Assembly (NCBI GenBank): GCA_023078555.1
Contig: CM041202.1
Location: forward strand, 1,236,022 to 1,300,021
Length of the DNA stretch: 64,000 nt
Reading direction: 5' to 3'
DNA from: Ulva prolifera
Lineage: Eukaryota > Chlorophyta > Ulvophyceae > Ulvales > Ulvaceae
Part shown: positions 11,042 through 23,002 of the stretch, piece after piece
Position numbering within the stretch: the stretch's first letter is position 1
Layout: each line of letters opens with the position of its first letter
Notes under the pieces: generated by a model
Told to the model about the DNA's origin: nothing
Database searches by the model: none
What the model saw: the letters and a program-made list of their open reading frames with translations, nothing else
Position numbers and translations under genes: made by a program

Positions 11042-14000
11042 GACTGTGGCGCACCGCCACTTCGATCACCTAGGAATGCATCCGACATGTAGCGCGCCGT
11101 GCCACCTGCCAAATGGCTATTCTATGCCCTTTTCAAATCCCATTTAAACGCATTACATCAGAACGCTGTTAATGGCGCGGCTGGGGCAGGTAAGCTGGTA
11201 CTGCTGCCTTGGCCCTCTCACACCACAAACTCGACTCCATGGCGCACAGTACGATACTCAACCCCATTACCCACCGAGGATCCACCAGTGAACAAGCGAT
11301 GGCCCCTGACAATAAGAAAAAATCATATTCTGTTTACCCAGGCTGCTGCGTAGGGTGGGCAATAAACCCATCCCGGTGAAGGCTGCCGATACGCACCATT
11401 GGCCTGGCGCTGTGCTTGGACAGCTGCAGCCCCACTGAATGACAGCCTCGATGCCCCCGCGTGAGATCTTGGCGCGCTCACTTGTCGCAAGGTTTTCGTT
11501 GCAAATGTACGAGTCATGCTGCAGTCAGTCTCGATCTGGTCCTGAGAAAGACAGAGCTAACACGTGAGCCCAGAAGAAGTTCGAAGTTTGTAGCACAAAC
11601 AATTGTTGAGATCCACATTGACTGCTATGAACGGCTATATAGCAGCGCTTGTCTACACCACCTTTCAAGCGGCGAAACTCGACGCACAGCCATGCGCGTG
11701 TCAGTGCTAGTGGCGACAGGGATGCCTGAGTTTCGTCGAGTGCTCGCAGCAGTACAACAACGTGACGTGGGCTCTTTCTCACATGTACACTGCACTGCTG
11801 AAGTGTCGAAGTTGCTACTCTTGTGGCAGCGGTTTGAGCAGGCCGACAGAGTGATGCTCATTGGCGCGGCCAACTGAAGCTTGTGCCGGACCGAATTGCA
11901 TCGTCGGTCGCGCGTCTAAGACTGTGACATTCAGCGTGCTAAGATTTATTAACCTTCCTTTACGGTGCATTTATAAAACCTGCCGCTGTTCGAACCGTTG
12001 TATCGGACAGTATCCAACGCTCAGGCCCTCGCGCCCCCGATTGTCTCTTTGCCCATGTAAAGTACCCTGGCTCCCGGCACTTGGTACACTAGAATCAAAA
12101 TTCTCGGGATTCGACCGGCTCTTGCTCGGAACATTAGCTGCGGGGAATTACACTGCCATTCGCAAAATTTGAGAGGTGCAGCATGTATGAAGTCAGCCTG
12201 TTCTCAAGAACAAGTGCAGCAGGATGCGTGCAGAACGTGCCTGTGCAATTCTCCGCTACGACTGCAATCCCTTACTAGACCCTTTGGTCGCCAGGACAGA
12301 CAGAGAACTGTTGGCCAGTAGCCCACAGCGTGCTAACGCAGAGGGTCTCGGCCCACACCTGTCGCCGTTTCCGATCAGCCCTTGGTTACCGCACGTTTGG
12401 ACCCAAGAATGAAAAACCAACAGTCAAGCATATTTGCATATGTGGAAGCAACTGCAGTAACCAGCTCTTTGACAGACTGGCCACAAGCAGATGTTTGAGC
12501 AACTGGACCCATTACACACTCATCAACACGCGCTGACGCAACTAAGACGACCTCTCACACCTCAAGGCTGATGCCATCATATCTGTCATACGTTTGTGAA
12601 CTCACACTCATCTTTTTCGCTTCAGCGCCACACACCCCAGGGCGTGCAGCAGCATGCACCCCATCCATCGCAGCTCCAACTGTCTGATGCAAGAAACTCC
12701 ATTCACTACTGATCCCCACAAGGTGCACAAGCAGCAGTCACATTGCCATGTGACACATCCAACCAAGCCTGGTCTCTCATGTTAAACCAGACTCTGTTGC
12801 CCCGGTCAGCTGGCGGGCGGCACCTGGCGAGAGGGCCTGCCCCCCCTGCTGTGCGCCTAAACGGCTGCCATGGACCTGCGCCTCAACCTGCACTCCCGCA
12901 TACTGCCAACCACCAAACACCACAGCCGCCGGCACCGCTGAAGCGCTGCGCAATACCACAGCGAGCCCACAGAATGTGTCTGCAGGTGCGCAGCAGCAGC
13001 CCCAGCAGCCTCACAGCAGGCACCCATGGTGGGCAGCCCCAGCAGCCTCACAGCAGGCACCCATGGTGGGCAGCCCCAGCAGCCTCACAGCAGGCACCCA
13101 TGGTGGGCAGCCCCAGCAGCCTCACAGCAGGCACCCATGGTGGGCAGCCCCAGCAGCCTCACAGCAGGCACCCATGGTGGGCAGCCCCAGGCATATCCTC
13201 ACACACCCGCAGCGCCAGATGCGGCGGTGCCGCTTCCCGCAGCCACATGCGCGCCCGGGTCTGCCCCGCAGCTGTCGGCATTGTGCCCCCCACCCATGGC
13301 ATCCATGCCTACTACACCTCGGGGCAGCAGCACTGACATGGGCACACGGCCGCCCACACCAGCACACACGGAGGCCTATGCAGCAATCGCCTGCACGGCT
13401 TGCTTGAGCACCGGCCACAATGGACGCGCGATGTCACCACAAACCGGCGCCAGGCTGACCTATCGTAGTAACATAATGCACAGGTACCCGCTGACTCCTG
13501 GGCAGGGCACAGCCAATACTCTACCACCGCATGCAGGAATGCTGTCGAAACTCCGGGCGACCTGCTGCTGCCTTGACCGGCCCATGCCAGGCCCAGGCGC
13601 CCACTAGGCCTGGTGCTACAACGGCGGCACAGCATGGTTGTTCTGGTAGCTGGAACTCTGACGGCACAGGCCTCGCTCCTGGCGTTTCCTGGCCTGGGTT
13701 GCGCATCTGACGGAGGAGCACGTAGGCGATGGCAAGCACTTCATGGACTGCGACCGGCGCCGATCTCGACGCCGGTCCCCGTGTCGGCACCCACTCACCT
13801 GCAAGCACCAGCGCGCTCCCGCGCCCCTCGCGGACCCTGGTGAGCGCAGTACAGCAGCCGACTGCATCATTCCTGCGGCCTCCGTCGCGTCCGGCGGGGG
13901 TCTTCAGCTTCGAGCTGAGCTTGCTGTGGTGACAGTAATTGACTGGGGCCGAGCGAGGGCACCACGAGCATGGTATCGCGCCACGCACACACGGCCGGTG

Positions 14001-14281
14001 CCTATCGCTGATGTAGGGTTCCGACACGGCCCAGCGGCTGTCGGCAGCTGGGCACACGATCGTGGTGGGGGCCGCCTGTCCAGCGGCCGCACACCTCCAT
14101 GCGGCTCATGTAGCGCACATATTGGAGGCGACCACGCATGCGGCAGGAGGCCGGGGGCGCGCTCGGGGACGACAGGGGTCGGGGGTGGGGTCGTTGGGGC
14201 TGTCCCGCCGCCTCTTTGCGCCGTCGGGGCGGGCTACGGGGTGCCGCAGCGAATGGCCGTGCGCGGCGGGTTGAAGGCGAG
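11042..14281. other. intergenic between HCF244 and NDT
   Basis: From 11.0 to 12.7 kb nothing was recognised. From 12.7 to 14.2 kb the sequence is GC-richer and has long overlapping frames on both strands, including one through the 37-bp minisatellite. No frame shows a family signature or a consistent exon chain, so I call no gene. Part of it may be the 3' untranslated region of NDT. Confidence 0.45.
13007..13190. repeat. 37-bp minisatellite, five copies
   Basis: Five nearly exact head-to-tail copies start at 13007, 13044, 13081, 13118 and 13155, each beginning agcctcacagcaggcaccca. The unit is not a multiple of three but has no stop in any + strand frame, so all three frames stay open through the array. 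Confidence 0.95.
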
Positions 14282-17067
14282 CTATGTCTGCGCCTGCGTC
14301 CGTGAGGCAGCGTCTGCAGGCAGCGCCGTCGCTTCCTCCCGCCGCGACGGGCCTATCCCAGCCGGGCGCGCCCCGGCGTCCGCCGGCGGCGGCGCCGCGG
14401 CGGCGGCCCCGCCGGCCTCCGCCGGCGGTCCCCGGCCGCTATCGCTGTCGACGGCATGCGCGACAAACGCGAGGTTGCGGCTGATGATCTCGTACGACGT
14501 GAACGTGATCGCGGCGGCCGGGGTCGTGCGCACGAGGTTCGTGACACAGCCGCGGTACAGCCCCCGCACACCGTCCGCCTGGAGGATCTGCATGCGCAGC
14601 CCTCGCTCACACCTCTCCGCGCCGCACCGCCGCCTGTATACATCTACCAAGGCCAACACACCCAGGTGCTGCAGCCATGGTGAACATTTGCTGTGCCACG
14701 CTTGCAGCAGGCAGACCTGCTTTGGGTGTTTTTTTTGTGTGTGCAGGTGGGCGTGTGCAGCCGACTGGCGCGGCGTCTGTAGCAATTAGCGTCCCAGCGC
14801 GACCTCACCAGCAGTCACCTGCCGATGGCCCCTGCACTCCCTGACAGAAGGCCCCCTTGCAGCTGACCAAGATGTCTGGCAAGGTGCACGGTGCTGCTGT
14901 GTCCGGTCGCACACCGTCCTGGTTCATCGCGAAGCGGAATGCTGACGGCGCGTTGTATGAGCACGCATCCGCACGGCGGCCGCCAACCCCATCCAGTCTG
15001 ACGCCGCGGGCACGTTTCTGCGCATGCATGCAGCAGACACCGTGTGGCACACTCACCTGGAGCATATGCATCCACCACACCCCAAACTTCTCCGACCACT
15101 CTCTCGCAACGGAGCGACACAGCCCCGGCGCACAATTGACGTGACTCATTGACGTGACTCAAAGGGGGCGCACCCGCTGCGTGATCTTGCTCATCCCCCG
15201 GAACGCCCCCGCGCCACTCACATGCATGTGCGACCGGATGACCTCGTGCGGGTACGTCACCGTGCTCGCGACCATCTTCGCCGCGCAGCTCACCCCCACG
15301 AGGTCGCCCGCCGGGATCTCGGCGACCGGCACGCCGCGCGCCGTCGCCGCGCGCTTCTTCAGCGACTCGTACAGCGGCAGCTGCACCGCAACGTGCGCGA
15401 TGCCGGCGAGCGAGGGCCCGAGGCCGGAGTACAGGCCACGGAGACCCTCCGTGCGGACGATGGTGGAGAGGGCGTGGAGGGTGCCGGTGTAGGGCGTGCG
15501 GGGGACGGCGGCGGCGATCGCGACCGGGATGTTCTGCGTCTGCAGCCGCGTCTTGACGACCCACAGGGGGTTCGTGACGGCGACGTTAATGGCGCCGGCG
15601 CCGATGGAGGCCGCGATGTATTGCCCTGTCTCGGGGAGGCTCGTTCCTGCAGTGTGTGGGTGGCGGTGGGGAAGGTGGCGGGGTGATGTGTGTGTATTTA
15701 CAAAGGACAGAGGCCGCGCATCAAGGCGGTTCTCGGAAACCCACTCACTCATTCATGGCAATCAGGCCAGGCACGAGTTCGTACCACAGGTGATGTGTGT
15801 GTATGGGGGGGGGGGGGATGAGCTTCATCATGATCAACGGGGATGGTGCTGCAGGAGGAGAGGGCGCACGCACTGTGGGGCGCGCAGTGGGCGGCGCTGC
15901 AGGACTGCCTCGCTGCCGACACCAGTACCAGCTGCAGGGTGCAGGTCATGCGTGAATTCTGTAATGCCGTAGACCATGAGGCCACAAAGGAGGTGCGCCC
16001 CCGGCGCCCCTGCTGTTTGCATGCGTGCGTGCATTTGGGTAGTCACCTGACAGACGCCCGGACAGAGAAAGGGAGGGGAGCTTGCTTTGCGCGCATAGGC
16101 GAGGTGCCCTGGTCGCGTGCATGCTGTGTGAGTGCACGGTGCTGAGTGCACTCAGTTTCAATGCACAGTGGTGGTGGTGGTGCATGGGGCGTTGCAAGGC
16201 GACTGTGGCGATCTAATGGAGTCACTGTGACATGGTCAGGAGCTGGGGAGCATAAGGGAGAGGACTGCGAATGATTTCGCTGCCGGCGTGCATGGATTCT
16301 CCGGCTGGGCACGTACAGGCTCAGCAGGCCATGGGCATCTTGCCAGGGGCGCACGTGAAAGTTTGGTCTTGAACCGCTCATAGGCTGTGAAATAGAGGGC
16401 CCAGGTCGGTAGGAGGGCTAGAACGGTGGGAGTCAAGCCGCGATACGCAGCCCCCATTCCTTCCTCTCGAACGATGGTCGCCAAACCGCCTGCACAGGAC
16501 TGCCACGTTGGACTGCACGTGTACACAGAACACAGCGCTTTCATCGGTGTAACAAACACGCCTGCTGTAGAAGCGTTTTGAACTTCCTGTGTGCGCAGGC
16601 GTGCAACAGGCACTTGCGGCAGTGCGGAGAGCATCGAAATTGTGGCAGATTTCGATGTACGCCCGTCCTGCCGCATCGCGCAACTGCGCTTAAAGGGAGC
16701 GCGAACAGAGCGCTCTATGCACATGAAAAAATTGTGATTACTCCATGGCACTTTGCTGGTTGAAAGACGTACGCACGATGCCTCTGTACTTCGGGTTGTC
16801 CATTGGCTGGACTTGTATCCGTGTCTTCAACACATCTAACGGACATACAAACGCCGCTGTGAAAACACCTGTAGATCAATGTAATGCTTCAGGCCGTCGC
16901 ATTCCATTCTTTCTGCCGCATGCTTGATCTGCGGCATTGGCCACGAGCAACACACTAACGAGTTGTGCGACACAGCGCACACAGGTAAGCATGAGCCCGT
17001 TCACACCTGACAGCGCCCCGGATACTGCGTGTATTATTCCTGGGTCTCCCAGAGGTGTGCCCTGCAT
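14282..17067 (-). CDS. NDT: NAD+ transporter of the mitochondrial carrier family (NDT-like)
   Basis: Six-helix mitochondrial carrier family protein, closest in motifs to plant NDT1/NDT2, which exchange NAD+ for ADP or AMP across plastid, mitochondrial or peroxisomal membranes. Five exons join with consistent phases: 17067-17007, 16868-16773, 16489-16355, 15646-15174 and 14587-14282, giving 356 residues. The three carrier signatures are visible: PLDVLK at 30-35, PLWVVK at 124-129 and PHEVIR at 230-235. NDT-type stretches include YRGLTPTVLALLPTWALYFT, LYSGLGPSLAGIAHVAVQLP and CVTNLVRTTPAAAITFTSYE. The third signature lacks the usual acidic residue at its second position but keeps E232, as in plant NDTs. 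After the last helix comes an Ala/Pro/Gly-rich tail of about 55 residues not seen in plant homologs. Donors are GTGTGA, GTACGT, GTGCGC and GTGCGC. Substrate and membrane are inferred from family resemblance. Confidence 0.92.
15698..15788 (-). mobile_element. 91-bp LINE family A tail in NDT intron 3
   Basis: The exact 16-bp direct repeat ggtgatgtgtgtgtat (15682-15697 and 15789-15804) flanks a 5'-truncated LINE end. Its 3' terminus reads CCTCTGTCCTTTGTAA on the - strand. It matches the end of the longer copy at 51999-52498. A run of 13 G follows the right repeat. Confidence 0.88.
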
Positions 17068-19693
17068 CTTATAGCATTCGTATCCCAGCGAGCTGTGCAG
17101 AGAGATTTAGGACAACTGCACGCGATGACTTCACGAAGACAGTATGCATTTAGAGAAGCACCTTCATGACCTGGGGTTGCGGCGAAGCCGCGGAAATGGA
17201 TGCAACGCTGATGCACCGGAGATGATGTGTTCGAGGTCGTCTGCGGTGGGGTATCGGCCTGCTGAGGGCCCGAATCTTGGATGCTAGGCGAAGAGCGCCC
17301 ACTACTGTGCCAACTTCTTGTGGTGTGTGCGTTATAAAGGCTGCTGATGTCCTTCACGCCTGCGCCACCAATGCCACAGGGAGTGCTACCAGTGATCGCG
17401 TACCTACTCGACCAGGCATATAACACACGCCCGTGGCTGACATAAAGAAGAGATTGAGCTGTTGTACACTGTAGGCGTTACATCACGGCCATGCCCGACG
17501 TGTCAAAGAGTCAATGGCACTTGTGGCCCTAGAGTGCTGGCCGGCGGCAAACTAGGCTCTGGACGCACATCTATCCTAACAGGCCTCACTTCAACCAAGA
17601 AAAGTGCGATAAGATCAGTCGGTGTGTGGCTATCGGGGCTGGAAATGTTGCGTCACGAATAGTCGCTGGTCTTCACCTCGCTGTGGCTTGGCACGAACGC
17701 GCAAGAGCATGCGTAAGTCATGGTATGGGCCGCTATCGCCACGCCACACCGACAACGCGTTGACCATGAACTGCTTGTTAAGGTCTAGCTACCTACGAAC
17801 AGTTTGCCATCTGGCCTGCGGTGCTGCAGGTTAGCCGATACTCGGGGCTCAACCGGGTGACGACGTGCTGATGTTGTATTCTGCATCCCCTCGATACGAT
17901 GGCGCGAAATCCAATGTTACGAGTTGCTCACTCAAAATCATGTGTTGCTGGTAACTTACCAGTGGTAAGTCATCGATCGGCCAAGGCGATATCGGCATCT
18001 GCTTCTGTGCCTCGAGATACGAAGCAGCGCACAACGGACTGAACGCGCGTCATCGAACAAAGTCCGCAGCAAATACGTCATATTCTGTCTACGGCAATGC
18101 TGCTTGGACCACGTGTCTGCAGGGCCTTAACACTCGCACCAACATCGCTTGTCAGCACCACGTCGACAGCAGTACGTCCTGTGCAAACAGAGGAGCCGTC
18201 GTGAAGGCCTGGCATATGCAGAGCTTTCTACTGCAGCTCCTCCTGAGTATTGCCTGTGCTTTACCCGCCTCGTCCTCAGTGGCCCCTGCCCTTAATCAAT
18301 ATATTTCTACTCAGCTGGATTGTGTGCTGGTACCCCCTGCTGAGACATGCCAGAGGCCGGCTTGGGGCTATGTCTGGGAAATGGGTTCAGTTGGCCTGAA
18401 GGTCCGCAGGCAATGCCATGGAAAGCAGTCACATGTCTGGCTTGCACTGCGACATCATGGCCAGAGATTCTCAGAGTAGCCATCACCTGCATGAGCGACA
18501 CAGATGTGCATTGTTTCAATTGTGAACCAGATACTGGTACAGGCGACAGTGCTATGTGCGTGATCCGATCGGTTGTGCGCTCTCCTCACAAATCTGAATT
18601 TCTGTCTGACACAGAGCGAAAAATTCAGACGACTCAACAAAGCGTGCAACCTAAGTATCAATCATGTTGATTGCCACCTGAAATTTATCACCACTCAGCT
18701 CGGTGGTGCAACAGAAGTCATACATAACCTGCGGCACTGGCCCTGAGCAGACAATTCATCCCTGCATTGCCAGGAGAGCACCGCTGTGCTCTTTCAGATG
18801 TGCGTGCCTGAACTACTCAGCCACTGTGTCCTGGCCAAGCTTGCTGAGCTGTAGATTTCGACCACGGACTGCGTACAGAGGCCAGGTAAGCTCACAGGCT
18901 GCCAACGGAGTGGTGACCCTTGCTGAATCATATCCCCAACCGCAGTGTCCATCGATTCCCTCAAATTAGCGAGACTTTTCAGCCTGTGTCCCAATTCATC
19001 ATAGATCCTCGTGCATCTATGGCCGGACCTGTGCACCAGGGGGCATGGACCTGTGGTAGCTCTGCAGGCCCTGAACCGCCCTTCAATTCAATTCATCGCG
19101 TCCGTGACTGCAGAACAGATGCAGCGCTCACTTCAAGGCCCAGGTCCTTCCCGTGAGAGTGAGAGCTTGCGCAAATGCAGCTTTGCCATCGCTGCATCAT
19201 ACCGGCGCTTATCTTCTGCTGCCACGTCCCTGTAGCCCGCCTGCACGCACAGCCACTGGCGTGGATCAGCATGCGATCCAAAAAAAATTCATAGGAGCAG
19301 CGGGGTACACAGTCGCACAGACAGCTCAAGCTGTGCAGAATGCAGCTGTTGATTGCACTCCCGAGCCCTGTACTTGAGAAGCCAGGCACATGTTCACAGA
19401 TTCACCGCACTCACCTCAGTCCCACATTCATGCCCACCGCCGCACACAGCAACCAGAGCAAGATGGACAGTAGTACCGTTTGTAGCAGTCGTCTGCAATG
19501 TGGCAGCTGAAGGCGTCTGGTAGAGTGTGATCGGCGCGGCATTATCGGCACCACAGGCACACATAAAAACAAGCATGCCTGCTGTGAGCGTGATTCTCTC
19601 GTCCTGTGCTCTCAGCATCGTGAGCGTGGCACATGCTTTGTTACAGCGTAAGCATATCATGGGTGGAGGGGGGTTTGGGCAGTTCAGTCGCAC
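17068..19693. other. mostly intergenic; one possible small secreted frame
   Basis: A + strand frame from 18201 includes MQSFLLQLLLSIACALPASS, which looks like a signal peptide. It is followed by a Cys-containing stretch ending at 18479. No splice partner or family was found, so it is only noted. The 3' exons of the HMG-box gene (- strand) should also lie here but were not placed. Confidence 0.35.
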
Positions 19694-20839
19694 CTTCTCT
19701 GTGTGACTCAAGGAACGCCACAGCTTCCCCAGGTAAGCATTCATCTCTTTATATGAAATGTCAGGATGCGACTGGTGCAACTCGGGTTTGCGCTCCATCA
19801 CGAATAGGTTGTAAGATGTTTTGGGGCGGTGGGCTTCATGTGCCTTGCTGCATCCCGTGTGTTTGAAGTGGCATGCCTTCCTGTCACATGCCTGGACGTT
19901 GGCAATGCTGAGTCTTCATCCTGCTGCCCCGCTGAAGACGCATTCGCTGTTCTGCAGAGTGCACGGCCGGTCAGCAGGGGCTCAGCATCCTTCATGCGAA
20001 GGCTTGCAAGTGACGTCGTATCTATCGTCGCCAGGTCCGAGAGGAGTCCAAGCTAGACATGGATATGCTGCCTAGCTAGGCCGATCGACTTGTTAGACTG
20101 GTCTCTGCCGTGTGCCAACAGTTAATTCAGATTTGTACCTATAATCGTTACAAGACGGTGATATTGTGGCGTTCCAAGATACCACCATTCCCGGAACATG
20201 TGCGAATGTCCTATTCATGGTAGTATCATCCCAAGACAAAGCACACACGAGAAAGAAATCGAAGGAGATATTCTGCAGATGATAGAGGTAAAACACATCG
20301 CGTGGCCATATGTAAGAAGACTTGCATCAACATGATGGCAGAGGACCCATAAGTGGACAGCTGCGATGTCTGTCAAATTCAACGGCAGTGCATGGAGCAT
20401 GTCAAATCTTGCTGAATCATGTATTATCGCACGTTCTAGCGGCACTGGTGTTGGGTTCAGCAATGCTCTCAGAGAAGATCCGCGAAAGTGCGGCATTGCT
20501 CGCAGTGGGTTTCAGCAGGCACAAGAAGCTGCTGTCCGGCCTTGCTTCCAGCACCTGGAGACGAAATGTAGCTTCAGCCACATCCTCATCTATTTCAGCT
20601 GAATCTGGCGGAGCTTTGGTCTTTGTCTTCGCTGATTTGGCAGCTTTCCTGAGTCTAGGTTTCGCTGCGCTGGACGTACCGGCCCAACGAGTGGAGAAGT
20701 TCACTGGAAGTGTGCCTGACAATTTCGCGGCAAATTGACCGAGAATAGGCGACATTGCTGTGCTGCGCATGGCTAGCAGAAAGCGGTCGATCCAGCGTTG
20801 GGCAACGATATCCTTTAACGTGCACTCAGTACATGTCAC
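19694..20839 (-). CDS. HMG-box protein, partial model
   Basis: The best-supported exon is 19891-19694 (66 codons, phase 0 at both ends; donor GTGCGA). It encodes a short Cys/His segment, CDRKACHFKHTGCSKAHEAH, followed directly by most of an HMG box: PKTSYNLFVMERKPELHQ, SHPDISYKEMNAYLGKLW, RSLSHTEK. The pattern RPK..YNLF, P(E/D)..., LG..WR.LS..EK is typical of the DNA-bending HMG fold. An upstream frame, 20839-20555 (95 codons), ends phase 0 at CAG|GTGCTG. It is basic (KPRLRKAAKSAKTKTKAPP), a good fit for a nuclear N-terminus, so I join it tentatively. The third helix of the box must be in a further exon below 19694 that I could not fix. Function (chromatin or transcription) is inferred from the fold only. 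Confidence 0.5.
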
Positions 20840-21896
20840 AGATGGTACATGTTAAACATGCGCGAAGTGAATTAGATTGATGTTTCTACGGCTACATGCC
20901 ATGACATCAGACATGCATAGCCAAGGGCGCGCTTTAGCGCATACGAAGACGCGACAGAGATTCTCAACGGGTACCTGCACATGTACACAACGACAGCGCC
21001 TAATCGTTCCTGCGCACGATCGTTTTCCCATTCAAACGGGTGAAAATTTCAGCATGCAATCGTGCCTGTTCCGGGCATGGGCCGCTGTGGCACTGATAAT
21101 TCCTGTTTCGAGAACAGTCACACGCTGGCAGTGTAGAAATCATACCTGTAGCCACACACATCCTACAGTGCTTACCATTATCTGGACTCCCATCTCAGCT
21201 CACCAAGGCTGCGGCTTCTGCGGGACGGCCAATCAGAATTCACTCTCAACCCTGTGTACCTGAGTCGATCCAGCCAATTGCGATGTTCCGATTGCTCATG
21301 CTTGGATCAGCTGAGATTCCCATGAAGGATTGGTCGCGGCATGCGGCAGTTCTTTGCGCACGGCGCCATTGATAAGAAAGCAAGTGATCTGATGGCTGTG
21401 AGGCGTACGGTAGGGCATCCTGCAGTGTAGGCACACTGGTGCAGCCTGTGCGCATGCAGGCACGCCATAGATACCCCTGTCCTCGAGATCGCGGCGTGAT
21501 CTGCACTGCTGCGAGGACATTGATATGTCAACACGGCATCATGTCTCAAGGCGAGTAAGCAGGCCCAGCCCAACCTCGAGGCGCGTCCCCATTGAGGGGG
21601 ATCTTGAATGGGATCCAAGGCGGCCCATGTTTGTGCGGTTCCAAGCACGTGCTGTTGACCTCTGCCAGCCACTGCATCGTTTGGGTTACAAGGATAAAGG
21701 TGGCGAGGCGGGCAGCACCGTGGACCTGTATCGCTCGTGCATGCGCCTTTGTGTGTGCATGAGACCTCCTGTGTGCTAGCACGGCGACGATGATCACAGC
21801 TGCCCCCCCTGGTGCTCTGCCGCCCAGTATGCTCTGAGAACCGCACAGTATGTGTGTTGCAAGCATAAAATCAAATAGGCAAGTGGCATGGTGCAT

Positions 21897-21969
21897 TCCA
21901 GTGATACAGCGGTCAGATCACTGGACTGCAACTGTGGCAATCCAGTGATATGACCGCTATACCACTGGA
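21897..21969. repeat. Imperfect inverted repeat with self-complementary arms
   Basis: Arms 21897-21925 and 21941-21969 match at 26 of 29 positions when one is reversed. Each arm is also internally palindromic (TCCAGTGAT...ATCACTGGA). Related pieces recur at about 39492-39512 and 40716-40760. Confidence 0.8.
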
Positions 21970-22843
21970 CCCTTGCACGTCAATGCTGCCCCCCAACATA
22001 GAAGATGTCCAAGTCACCCAGGCCGTGGTGAGCCCATGCGCGGCACTCTGCCTGAGAGCCCAGTCATGACATTGCAAGTGTGCAATGACATGCAGTTGGG
22101 GAGGGGGGGGCTGAAGGCGGCCTCAATTGGGTGCACTATGCTGTGTTGTGTCTGCATGTATTCAAGTGTCCGGTGTCAAGCCTGGGCTTGTCGCATGCAA
22201 AAGTATGTGTGAAAGCATGCATGGAGCCGATTGGCTTCCTCGAAGCGTACTTTCGGCCCAAGCTCGAGGTTGATGATGCGGGCCTGCTGCTGTGCATGTA
22301 TGGTGCCTCCTCTTCTGGCGGAGACAGGCGCACGTCGATGCAGGGCACGCTTCATCCAGACGTGGCTGTGCGTGTACATGTCCCTTTGAAAGGGCAGATT
22401 CAGCCATGTATGTGTGTACCGTGGGCATCATGCTCTTTGCTGCACGTGCTCCTTACCTGTCGTGCGTGGCATTCGATGTCAGGTGAAAATGCACAGAAGG
22501 CTGCAGTATCTAGTTTTTGAACCACTCCTCGAAATCTCATGTATGTGAGGCCAACTCTTGCTGGTACAGGATGGAATAGTGAGGGACAAACAGCAGTGGG
22601 ATGGTCGGGGAGCAGCTGTGCACATACACAGCTGCATTTGTGAGGGCCATGCAGGCCTGAATTGATTGCTAGTTGCAACATGGCAGAAATGGCAGCTTCG
22701 TTAGTGGGTTCAGATCTTGGCTTGGCGGTTGCAGTCTGGGAGAACAGCTACTTTCCCAGCATGCAGGTTTTGGTCTGACAGCTTCTTCTTACATTTCTGC
22801 TGCAACTTGCTGACATGCAGCATGCTTTGAAAACACTGAAGCG

Positions 22844-23002
22844 TTTGTGGGTGTGTGTGGTCGTGTGTGTGGCTGTGTGGCTGTGGCCGGCGCGAGTGCT
22901 GGCGGTGCGTGGGTGTGTTGGTGTGTGCTGCGTGTGGCTCGCTGCATAGTGTGCCCCTGGTTGCTGCTCGCGGTGCTACCTGCCTTGCTTTGTCCTTGTA
23001 AC
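22844..23002 (+). mobile_element. LINE family A tail
   Basis: 5'-truncated LINE end finishing CTTTGTCCTTGTAAC, between 11-bp direct repeats acactgaagcg (22833-22843 and 23003-23013). It shares the segment ...GTGCTACCTGCCTTGC with copies at 39.7 and 40.1 kb. Confidence 0.8.

Noticed and set aside
13007-13190. Direct repeats as a CRISPR array
   Set aside because: Units are head to tail with no unique spacers, in a eukaryotic nuclear setting; it is a minisatellite.
12743-13607. Overlapping + frames through the minisatellite as a gene
   Set aside because: All three frames are open only because the 37-bp unit lacks stops. No family, start context or exon chain supports any one of them.
17600-17660. 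Possible sixth MITE copy (ggctatcggggctggaaatgt)
   Set aside because: Only a short stretch resembles the MITE interior and no terminal repeats or target duplication are visible.
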